From the NCBI GenBank assembly GCA_021773095.1, contig JAJFKR010000020.1, forward strand, positions 62,001 through 126,000: a DNA stretch of 64,000 nucleotides. Reading direction: 5' to 3'. Below, piece after piece: positions 18,736 to 25,886 of the stretch. Within the stretch, counting starts at the first letter, position 1. Every line of letters begins with the position of its first letter. Both the position numbers and the translations under genes were made by a program. Source of the DNA: Woeseiaceae bacterium. Lineage in GTDB: Bacteria; Pseudomonadota; Gammaproteobacteria; Steroidobacterales; Woeseiaceae. Under the pieces are notes generated by a model. The model made no database searches. It was not told the origin of the DNA and was given only the letters and a program-made list of their open reading frames with translations.

Positions 18736-19233
18736 CTACTCTCTCAGTAACGAACGAACCTGATCGAGATATTTGTCCTCATATCCAGGCTTGTAACCGT
18801 GATGAACGTGGCGAACATTGCCTTCGCGATCGACCAGCACCGTGACCGGCATCGCCTCCACTTCGTAGAGCTTGCTGACTTCCTTACGTGAGTCGAAGAG
18901 CACCGGGAAATTGACGCCAAGCTCCTCGATCATCTGCATGGCCCGACGGGAATCATCGTCAATGTTCACGCCCAGAAGATTGAATCCAACACGCTCATAG
19001 CGCGTGTACAACTCGTCCAGCAACGGCATCTCCTGACGACAGGGCCCGCACCAGGTCGCCCAGAAATTGATCATCACCACGTCGCCGCGATATTCCGACA
19101 GACGCAGGTTCTCGCCCGTGGAGCTTTTGAGCGCGAAGTCCGGCGCCGCCTGGCCTTCCAGACCCGAAGACGCGAGCGAAGTCGCCGCAAATACGGTTAT
19201 CAAAAGCCCTAGCGTTAAGTTCTTGATTTTCAT
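18736..19233 (-). CDS. TlpA/ResA-like periplasmic thioredoxin
   Basis: 165-residue thioredoxin-fold protein with a signal peptide (~1-20) and the active-site motif WCGPC in NFWATWCGPCRQEMPLLDEL, plus the cis-proline EAMPVTVLVDREG. It starts with APDFALKSSTGENLRLSEYR, typical of AhpC/TSA-TlpA-type proteins, which reduce or oxidise cysteines of exported proteins or cytochrome c. The start at 19233 is preceded by AAGGAAC; the upstream ATG at 19323 would add 30 residues without signal-peptide character. As first gene of the ExbB/TPR operon it may keep envelope cysteines of its partners reduced. Few cysteines are seen in the other members, so the link is uncertain. Confidence 0.88.
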   Translation of the reverse strand: MKIKNLTLGLLITVFAATSLASSGLEGQAAPDFALKSSTGENLRLSEYRGDVVMINFWATWCGPCRQEMPLLDELYTRYERVGFNLLGVNIDDDSRRAMQMIEELGVNFPVLFDSRKEVSKLYEVEAMPVTVLVDREGNVRHVHHGYKPGYEDKYLDQVRSLLRE

Positions 19234-19330
19234 AAGTCCGTTCCTTAGTTTTGATCGTCCGATTCCTTCCGGCGACCTCGAATGGTGACAGCCAAGGCCC
19301 TTCCGGGCCGTGATAATCGTCACACAAACC

Positions 19331-19377
19331 CGGATTTCCTAAACATAATGACGGTAGATTTCGGGACAGGAAATCCG
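19331..19377. promoter_or_regulatory. Inverted repeat in the leader region of the TlpA operon
   Basis: Arms CGGATTTCC (19331-19339) and GGAAATCCG (19369-19377) are a perfect 9-base inverted repeat with a 29-base centre, which itself holds another partial copy (GATTTC). It lies about 100 bases upstream of the tlpA start in the 286-base gap before apbE. Mutually exclusive hairpins or a dimeric-protein site are possible. The rest of the gap has no recognised feature apart from a TATAAT-like sequence on the plus strand near 19444-19449 with no matching -35 element. Confidence 0.35.
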
Positions 19378-19519
19378 CGCAATCTCACAGATTACGTTAA
19401 ATCGGCGTCATTCCCAAAGATTTTTTTGCTCGCGATCTGTAGCCTATAATAAGCGTATCAGACTGAATTTAAAGTGAAAATCCGTCGTTTTTCGGCGACA
19501 TTAGCGACTTTCTTCAGGC

Positions 19520-20560
19520 TTAGTCGGCCGCAGGTTTTCCGGGCTGCTCGAGCCCGTCAGAGTAGAAAACCCGTCCGTTTGCATCGATGACGATACTTTC
19601 GTAATCGGGCAATGCAGCGATCATCCTCATGCCCTTGTCTACGCCCATTACAAACACGCTGGTCGACAAAGCATCCGTGGTCACGGCATCGGGGCCGAAT
19701 ACGGTGGCACTGTGCACGCCGCTCGCCGGCGTGCCCGTACCAGGATGAATGATGTGGTGGTAGCGGACACCGTCCTCATCGAAGTAGCGCTCGTAGTCGC
19801 CCGATGTCGAGATCGCCTCGTCCTGAAGGGGCACCGAAATAGCGACCTCACCGTCCTTGCGCGGGTCCCGAATGCCTACCATCCAGGGTCGGCCGCGACG
19901 ATCTCCGAGCAATCGCGAGTCGCCACCGGCCGTCACGATGGCGTTCTCGATACCGCTCGCCCTCAAGATACTGATGCCGCGCTCGACGACATAGCCTTTT
20001 GCAATGCCGCCAAGATTGATACGAACACCATCCCGCCTGAAACTCACACTACGAGTCACGTTGTCAATTTCGACGTAACGATAATTGATGTTTTCGAGCT
20101 CGGACTGCACGGTTGCCACGTCGGGCCGCTGATGTTTTCTAAAGTCGTAATGCTGTCCCACACTTTCGTAGGTAATGTCGAACGCACCCTGCGTCAGAAC
20201 CGATATTTCCAGAGAACGAGCGATCAGCCCAAACAGTTCCTCGCCCGACCTGACCGGCGCTGCTGCGGCCCCGAGGTTGATTTTCGTGATTTCGCTATCA
20301 TCTTTGTACGTACTCATGAGCCGATCGATGCGGTCCGCTTCCTGGAAAACTGCCTCAAGAGCGGCAAGACCGGCCTCCTCATCGTCGCTCCAGAGGTAAA
20401 CGCTGACCTCGGTACCCATCATTGGCCGCGCATCACCCAGCCAATCTGCAGCGGCCGTCAATGACGTCAATAGCAACAATACGGTTGCTAGTCTTGGCCC
20501 AAGCCGGAGGTTATGCTTGGCATCACGACCTGAATAGAAGGAGCACGACTGTGGTTTCAT
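19520..20560 (-). CDS. apbE: FAD:protein FMN transferase (ApbE family)
   Basis: 346-residue protein with a long-n-region signal peptide (core LATVLLLLTSLTAAAD, ~23-40). Family motifs are present: GGIAKGYVVERGI, GDSRLLGDRRGR, SISTSG-type AISTSGDYERYF, HHIIHPGTGTPASG and TDALSTSVFVMG. ApbE attaches FMN covalently to threonine in exported flavoproteins such as Rnf and Nqr subunits, using FAD and Mg2+ in the periplasm. The ATG at 20560 has a GAGGA ribosome site and overlaps by 10 bases the GTG start of lemA, which is on the other strand. Target flavoproteins are not in the window. Confidence 0.92.
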   Translation of the reverse strand: MKPQSCSFYSGRDAKHNLRLGPRLATVLLLLTSLTAAADWLGDARPMMGTEVSVYLWSDDEEAGLAALEAVFQEADRIDRLMSTYKDDSEITKINLGAAAAPVRSGEELFGLIARSLEISVLTQGAFDITYESVGQHYDFRKHQRPDVATVQSELENINYRYVEIDNVTRSVSFRRDGVRINLGGIAKGYVVERGISILRASGIENAIVTAGGDSRLLGDRRGRPWMVGIRDPRKDGEVAISVPLQDEAISTSGDYERYFDEDGVRYHHIIHPGTGTPASGVHSATVFGPDAVTTDALSTSVFVMGVDKGMRMIAALPDYESIVIDANGRVFYSDGLEQPGKPAAD

Positions 20561-21138
20561 TCTTGATATTCCTCGGCATTATTGCCGCGATCGTTTTTTG
20601 GATAATCGGTATTTATAACCGACTCGTCAACGAACGCAATCGCGTACGTAACGCATTCGCCCAGATCGATGTGCAATTGACCCGGCGCTACGACCTGATC
20701 CCTAATCTCGTTGAGGCCGTTAAGGGCTACATGAAGCACGAGCGCGAAACCCTTGAGGCCGTCATTCAGGCCCGCAACAGCGCCGTTTCAAACCTTGATG
20801 CCGCCAAAGCAGACCCGGCCAACGCGGAAGCCATGCAAAAACTCGGCGCCTCCGAAGGCGCTCTCGGCAGCGCGCTGGGCCGATTGTTCGCACTGTCGGA
20901 ATCTTATCCTGATCTCAAAGCGAATCAAAATATGATGCAATTTCAAGAAGAGCTTGCGAGCACTGAAAACAAGGTGGCATTCTCACGTCAAGCATTTAAT
21001 GACGCGGTACTTGGCTACAACAACTCGGCGGAGAATTTCCCGAATAACGTCATTGCCGGATTCTTCAGCTTCAAGCTCGCCAGCTTCCTGGAAATAGAAT
21101 CTGAGGAGAAACGCGACGCGCCGGAAGTTTCCTTTTAG
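20551..21138 (+). CDS. lemA: LemA family protein
   Basis: 195-residue LemA protein: one N-terminal membrane anchor (~1-22, VSFLIFLGIIAAIVFWIIGI) followed by the all-helical LemA domain (NRVRNAFAQIDVQLTRRYDL and VKGYMKHERETLEAV, then LGSALGRLFALSESYPDLKA, FSRQAFNDAVLGYNN). LemA proteins are membrane-anchored and often paired with M48 or TPM-domain proteins; their function is poorly known. The GTG at 20551 with GAAGGAG 7 bases upstream is chosen over the track-length ORF beginning at 20422, which would add an unrelated N-terminal tail. The start overlaps the 5' end of apbE on the opposite strand. The next gene (M48 protease) starts 12 bases after the stop. Confidence 0.92.
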   Translation: MVSFLIFLGIIAAIVFWIIGIYNRLVNERNRVRNAFAQIDVQLTRRYDLIPNLVEAVKGYMKHERETLEAVIQARNSAVSNLDAAKADPANAEAMQKLGASEGALGSALGRLFALSESYPDLKANQNMMQFQEELASTENKVAFSRQAFNDAVLGYNNSAENFPNNVIAGFFSFKLASFLEIESEEKRDAPEVSF

Positions 21139-21150
21139 AAGCCCGAATCC

Positions 21151-23094
21151 ATGAATTTTTTCGCTGCTCAGGATCAGGCGCGCCGGTCGTCGCGGCGCCT
21201 GGTCGCCGCCTACATCGCCGCCACCATCGCAATTGTCCTTGGTGTCACTGCGGTCGCAGGCTTCGCACTGTTCATGGGTTTCTCACAATCGGGTTACAAC
21301 CCTGCGTCCGGACCGTTTATTCGTGAGCAAGCGCCACTGCTGCTCGGCATAGCTCTTCTCACTACGCTCTTCATTCTCGGCTCAAGCCTGTACAAGACGT
21401 CGAAGCTCTCAGCGGGCGGTGGACGAGTGGCGGTCGATATGGGTGGCACTCTCGTTGCAACCGACGTTCAGGATCCGTTGCGCCGCCGCCTCCGCAACGT
21501 CATCGAGGAAATGGCAATCGCCTCCGGCGTGCCGGTTCCCGAAATATATGTGCTGGAAGCTGAGAGTGGCATCAACGCTTTCGCCGCCGGATTTTCACCC
21601 AGTGACGCGGCAATTGCAGTCACGCGTGGCACGCTCGAACTCCTCGATCGCGACGAGTTGCAGGGGGTCATCGCGCACGAATTCAGCCATATATTGAACG
21701 GTGACATGAAACTCAACGTGCGGCTAATGGGCGTGCTGTTCGGCATTATGGTTCTGGGGCTGATCGGGCGCCTTATTGTGCGCGGCGGCTATCATTCGAA
21801 TATCGTTTCTAGCCGGCGCAATCGCAACACGTCGGTCGTTTTGGTTATCGGTATTGGCCTGATCATTCTCGGCGGCATCGGCGTGTTTTTTGCGCGCATG
21901 ATAAAAGCCAGCGTTTCACGGCAGCGGGAATATCTGGCCGACGCTTCAGCAGTTCAGTTCACGCGGCAAAGTTCCGGTATTGCAAACGCTTTGAAAAAAA
22001 TTGGCGGATACAGCGAGGGCTCGACCATTAGTGCCAAAGATCCGGAAGAGGTCAGTCATATGCTGTTCGGTAGTGGCACGTCTCTTTTTGGATTATTCGC
22101 GACTCACCCACCACTGGTCGATCGAATTCAGGCTCTCGATCCAGACTTCAAAGAGGGCGATTTCCCTCGCGTTGACCCGCGTCAACGTAGCGTCGAGACC
22201 CTGGATAACTCACGACACGCTGCCTTCGCTGGAGACGCCACCGCCGCATTTGCGGGACAGCACCCAAAAGTCGCAGCCGACTCGATCGCTGATACGGTGG
22301 GGCATCCTGATCACGAACACATCGAATTCGCCCAAAATATCCGGCGATCGATTCCGGAAGAATTGTACGACGCAGCGCACTCGTCCCAGCTGGCCTTTTT
22401 ACTATCATTAGCGCTTGTACTCGACCGGTCGAAGCGAGTAGCCGAACGGCAGTTTTCGCTGCTTCAGGAACAACTGGGCTCCGATCGCACAACCATCGTT
22501 CGGCGCTATCATGACGTACTTTCAGCGACTGACGGAGAATATCGATTACCGTTACTCGAAATTACTTTTCCCGCATTGAAATTGCGCCCAACGCCGGAAC
22601 TTGCCTATCTCGTTGAGCTAACGAATCGATTGATAGAAATAGATGGTGACATTGAGCTATACGAATTCTGTTTCTACCGGATTATGATGAGCAGTCTTGA
22701 CCAGGCTATTGACCCAACTGGCAAGCGCGGCGGCAGACGGTCCAGACGCCGGGACCTGCAATCTGCTGCAACTGACTTGCTGAGAATCCTGGCGGACCAC
22801 GGCCACGACTCCGACACCCAGCGAACAGCGGCATTTAAGGCGGGAATCGCGACCCTGGGGCCCTGGGCGCAGGATGCGCAATTCGCATCAGATCGTGGGT
22901 ACAGCGTCGCCAAATTAAATAGAAGTCTCGATGCCCTGCTGGGCTTGAATAGCAAGGGTCAGGAATCATTGCTGCGCGCGGTCAGCGCCACTGCAGCGCA
23001 CGATGGCCAGATTTCAGTGGCCGAAGCGGAGCTCATTCACGCCGTTTGCGCGACATTGAATTATCCACTGCCGCCGATTCTCGTACATCGATAG
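21151..23094 (+). CDS. M48 family membrane metallopeptidase with C-terminal extension
   Basis: 647-residue HtpX-like protease: hydrophobic segments at ~20-45, 60-80, 190-212 and 227-250. The zinc motif HEFSH is at 176-180 and the third ligand Glu is in REYLADASA (Glu260). The residues after ~330 are not part of the M48 core: a long helical region ends with AVSATAAHDGQISVAEAELI and HAVCATLNYPLP, similar to a TerB-like helical domain. M48 membrane proteases degrade misfolded membrane proteins. The gene is paired with lemA, as frequently seen, so quality control or envelope-stress handling in a LemA-M48 module is likely. Length is about twice that of HtpX because of the extension. Confidence 0.9.
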   Translation: MNFFAAQDQARRSSRRLVAAYIAATIAIVLGVTAVAGFALFMGFSQSGYNPASGPFIREQAPLLLGIALLTTLFILGSSLYKTSKLSAGGGRVAVDMGGTLVATDVQDPLRRRLRNVIEEMAIASGVPVPEIYVLEAESGINAFAAGFSPSDAAIAVTRGTLELLDRDELQGVIAHEFSHILNGDMKLNVRLMGVLFGIMVLGLIGRLIVRGGYHSNIVSSRRNRNTSVVLVIGIGLIILGGIGVFFARMIKASVSRQREYLADASAVQFTRQSSGIANALKKIGGYSEGSTISAKDPEEVSHMLFGSGTSLFGLFATHPPLVDRIQALDPDFKEGDFPRVDPRQRSVETLDNSRHAAFAGDATAAFAGQHPKVAADSIADTVGHPDHEHIEFAQNIRRSIPEELYDAAHSSQLAFLLSLALVLDRSKRVAERQFSLLQEQLGSDRTTIVRRYHDVLSATDGEYRLPLLEITFPALKLRPTPELAYLVELTNRLIEIDGDIELYEFCFYRIMMSSLDQAIDPTGKRGGRRSRRRDLQSAATDLLRILADHGHDSDTQRTAAFKAGIATLGPWAQDAQFASDRGYSVAKLNRSLDALLGLNSKGQESLLRAVSATAAHDGQISVAEAELIHAVCATLNYPLPPILVHR

Positions 23095-23156
23095 TGCCCT
23101 GACCGCGCTGCTGACGTATTATTGAACTCCAGAGCGAATCAGACATCAGAATCATC

Positions 23157-23978
23157 ATGAACACAAAACTACTGATTACAGCAGTAACTCTCTTCACAGT
23201 GCTGCTCACAAGTCCTGCCAACGCAGCCTCTCGTGAAGAAAAGCGTGTAGGGGACGCCGCCGATGTCCTCGAACAATTACTCAGAATTCCGGAAAAAACC
23301 GTGCCGCAAGCATTGCTGTCGCGAGCTTATGCAGTCGCTGTAATACCTAATGTTTATAAGGCGGCTTTTGGCTTTGGCGCACGACGTGGCAAGGGAGTTA
23401 TTGTCATTCGTCAAGATGATAATTCATGGAGCAATCCCGCTTTCGTCACAATAACCGGCGGCAGCGTCGGCTGGCAGGCGGGTTTGCAATCGACGGATAT
23501 CATACTGGTTTTCAAGACCCGCAAAGGTGTCGAAGGCATTGAAAACGGAAGGTTGACTCTGGGGGCGGATGCCTCGGTTGCGGCGGGACCGCTCGGACGG
23601 CAAACCGGAGTCGCAACTGACATTGAGTTCAAAGCGGAAGTCTATTCCTATTCGCGCAACCGCGGGCTGTTCGCCGGTATCGCGCTCGAAGGCGCAGGCG
23701 TCACCATGGATCGCAAAGCAAATGCCGCGTTTTACGGTTCCAGTACCATGACGCCGGAACGCATTTTTTCGAGTTCGCCGAACATCGCGCCTGATATTGC
23801 GAATACCTTCGTGCAAATTTTGACCGCGCAGACCAGCCGCTTGCCAAAACAGCCTGGCATGAAGACGGGTGCGAACACGCCGGCAGAGGACGAGGCGTCG
23901 GAAGTTCGCACCTTCGGCATGCCGGACGCTGCAACAACAGCGGATAACGAGTACGACCAGAACGACCCGAACAACTAA
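23157..23978 (+). CDS. SYLF (YSC84-like) lipid-binding domain protein
   Basis: 273-residue exported protein. The signal peptide (~1-24) ends ...SPANAA. The central ~180 residues form the SYLF domain: IPEKTVPQALLSRAYAVAVI, VYKAAFGFGARRGKGV, NPAFVTITGGSVGWQAGLQS and the LGADASVAAGPLGRQTG and LFAGIALEGAGVTMD motifs. SYLF domains bind phosphoinositides or acidic lipids in eukaryotes; bacterial exported versions are uncharacterised but likely membrane-associated. The C-terminal ~45 residues are low-complexity Asp/Asn-rich. It lies between M48 and MscS genes on the plus strand, separated by 62 and 26 bases, so the four genes may form an envelope-stress unit. Confidence 0.88.
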   Translation: MNTKLLITAVTLFTVLLTSPANAASREEKRVGDAADVLEQLLRIPEKTVPQALLSRAYAVAVIPNVYKAAFGFGARRGKGVIVIRQDDNSWSNPAFVTITGGSVGWQAGLQSTDIILVFKTRKGVEGIENGRLTLGADASVAAGPLGRQTGVATDIEFKAEVYSYSRNRGLFAGIALEGAGVTMDRKANAAFYGSSTMTPERIFSSSPNIAPDIANTFVQILTAQTSRLPKQPGMKTGANTPAEDEASEVRTFGMPDAATTADNEYDQNDPNN

Positions 23979-24004
23979 GGCCAGAACAAAGCAGCCGGTA
24001 AATC

Positions 24005-25087
24005 ATGACACTGACTGATCTGATATCGCGGGTTCAACAACTCGCTGAATTCATTGGACCGAACGTTTATCTACAGGCGGCGATTATTGCCGTCACCTTC
24101 CTTATTGCAGGCAAGATCGCGGACTGGATTATTTCCGGGATCATCGGCCGCTTTGCCCGTCAGTCGTCGAATGACTTTGATGATCAGATCGTTGAGCTGG
24201 TGCATCGGCCTGTGTTCATGTCATTCGTGCTATTGGGTTTGTCACTCGGTACGCGCCGTATCGGCCTGCCTGAAGTTACGACCTTTATTACTGTCGGTAT
24301 CCTGAAGACGATCGCGATTTTCGTCTGGTACAGCACATTGATGCAATTGATGGCGTTGGTCGTCAGGGCATTTTCCAGAACGCGAAATCGCAAAATAGTG
24401 CAGACGGGCATGCTGTCCTTGTTGCACAACGTAATGAAAATCGTGGTCGTCGCACTGACGATCTACTTTCTTTTTCTCGCGTGGAATCTCGATGTTACGG
24501 CCTGGCTGGCTTCAGCAGGTATCGTCGGCCTGGCACTCAGCTTTGCTGCCAAGGATACTCTTTCAAACCTCTTCGCCGGTGTTTCAATTGTAATGGATGC
24601 TCCGTACAAGGCAGGCGACTTCATTATTCTCGAATCGGGGGAGCGTGGTGTCGTTACGGACATCGGCCTGCGCAGCACGCGCATACTGACGCGAGATGAC
24701 GTGGAGATCACGGTTCCCAACGGCCTTATCGGTAATGGCAAGATCATTAATGAAGCTGGCGGACCATCATCACAACACCGGATTCGTGTCGCTGTTGGAG
24801 TAGCGTACGGCAGCGATATAGACGATGTTATCGAAGTGTTGACCCGTGTTGCTGCCGACCAGCAGGAGGTTCTGACGAGCCCCGAGCCGCGTGTGCGCTT
24901 CCGTTCATTCGGCGATTCCAGTCTCGATTTTGAATTGTTGGGCTGGATAGCGAAACCGGTCGATCGAGGACGCGTGAAACACGAGCTCAATTGCGCTGTC
25001 TATAAGGCGCTAAATAAAAACAAAATAGAGATTCCGTATCCGCAGCGGGATTTACACGTACGAACGATGCCAGCGACAAAGGTCTAG
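24005..25087 (+). CDS. MscS-family mechanosensitive channel
   Basis: 360-residue inner-membrane channel: about four or five hydrophobic segments in the first 165 residues, the pore-lining TM3-like segment WLASAGIVGLALSFAAKDTL and the MscS beta domain NLFAGVSIVMDAPYKAGDFI with EITVPNGLIGNGKIIN. The C-terminal part (RVAVGVAYGSDIDDVIEVLT and onwards) is the cytoplasmic vestibule. It relieves osmotic pressure when membrane tension rises. It is larger than E. coli MscS (286 residues) and resembles the small-conductance YbdG/YnaI-type group only in general; the specific subtype is open. It ends 8 bases before a convergent lipoprotein gene. Confidence 0.92.
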   Translation: MTLTDLISRVQQLAEFIGPNVYLQAAIIAVTFLIAGKIADWIISGIIGRFARQSSNDFDDQIVELVHRPVFMSFVLLGLSLGTRRIGLPEVTTFITVGILKTIAIFVWYSTLMQLMALVVRAFSRTRNRKIVQTGMLSLLHNVMKIVVVALTIYFLFLAWNLDVTAWLASAGIVGLALSFAAKDTLSNLFAGVSIVMDAPYKAGDFIILESGERGVVTDIGLRSTRILTRDDVEITVPNGLIGNGKIINEAGGPSSQHRIRVAVGVAYGSDIDDVIEVLTRVAADQQEVLTSPEPRVRFRSFGDSSLDFELLGWIAKPVDRGRVKHELNCAVYKALNKNKIEIPYPQRDLHVRTMPATKV

Positions 25088-25095
25088 GCAATATC

Positions 25096-25716
25096 TTATT
25101 GATTGCCACCGTCTTCATTACGCCGCTGCAGTTCATCACGAACCGATTCCAGATCGGTTGCGGGCGAATCGTCTTCAGGCTCAACGGTTATCGCAGGCGC
25201 ATTGCCACCGTCAGTGGCTCGCACAACATCACCGGGCCCCGACGACAAAACCTGTGGCTGATCCTTTTCGGGAATAACTGCTAGCGGTAAATTGCCGGTA
25301 TCGGTCTCCTCCGCCGGGTATTGATCTTCTCTTGGCGGTGCGGCACCGAATTGTGCCAGATACTCTGCCTCCTCCTGCATCCGCCGCGCTTCGGCAGCTC
25401 TTCGACGCGCCTGGGTGGCCGCTTCCTGAGTTCTGCGTAATGCCTGCCGTTTTCTGTCCGAACGCGCATCGAAGTCTGCCCGTCGAGCCGCTTCTTCTTT
25501 CGCCTCGATCTGGCGCACCGCCTGTCGTGCGTTAACGCACTCGGCGTCGTAACGCGTTGCCGTTCGATCCTGCGAACACCGCACCATTGCGGCCTCCAGC
25601 ATGATCGGATTCTCAAGGAATTCCGTGGCGGACCTTGGCGGTGGCTCTTCTGCGCAGCCGGCCAGCAGGCCGATGCCGCCAAAAATCAAGGTCAGATGCT
25701 TCGCTAGAGTGTGCAT
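25096..25716 (-). CDS. EexN-like lipoprotein
   Basis: 206-residue lipoprotein: lipobox GLLAGC gives acylated Cys21. The following ~40 residues (ATEFLENPIMLEAAMVRCSQ, then ATRYDAECVNARQAVRQIEA) have the FL-x-P ... C ... C-x-NA pattern of EexN-type lipoproteins. A highly charged helical region (~70-115, Arg/Ala/Glu-rich) and an acidic, low-complexity tail follow. EexN was named for entry exclusion in conjugative plasmids, but no conjugation genes lie nearby and many chromosomal homologues have no such link. Orientation is convergent with mscS and divergent from the MFS-acyltransferase gene. Confidence 0.7.
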   Translation of the reverse strand: MHTLAKHLTLIFGGIGLLAGCAEEPPPRSATEFLENPIMLEAAMVRCSQDRTATRYDAECVNARQAVRQIEAKEEAARRADFDARSDRKRQALRRTQEAATQARRRAAEARRMQEEAEYLAQFGAAPPREDQYPAEETDTGNLPLAVIPEKDQPQVLSSGPGDVVRATDGGNAPAITVEPEDDSPATDLESVRDELQRRNEDGGNQ

Positions 25717-25833
25717 GGGTCAAATATCATTGTCTCAACGCGATTAGCCGGTCAATCCGTAAATCTGCATTGTTTATAATAGCAAGAATGCCATTTAGCT
25801 ATATCGACGCGAGTTCGCAGTTTTGGACTGAAC

Positions 25834-25855
25834 TTGGTGTTTTTCGCGCTATAGT
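25834..25855 (+). promoter_or_regulatory. Possible sigma70-type promoter of the MFS-acyltransferase gene
   Basis: A TATAGT -10-like hexamer (25850-25855) is preceded, with a 16-base spacer, by a weak CTGAAC -35-like sequence. This leaves a ~25-base leader before the TTG start. Another TATAAT at 25775-25780 has no -35 partner. Confidence 0.25.
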
Positions 25856-25886
25856 GGCGCGTCGCTGACTTACTAAGGACGCCTAA

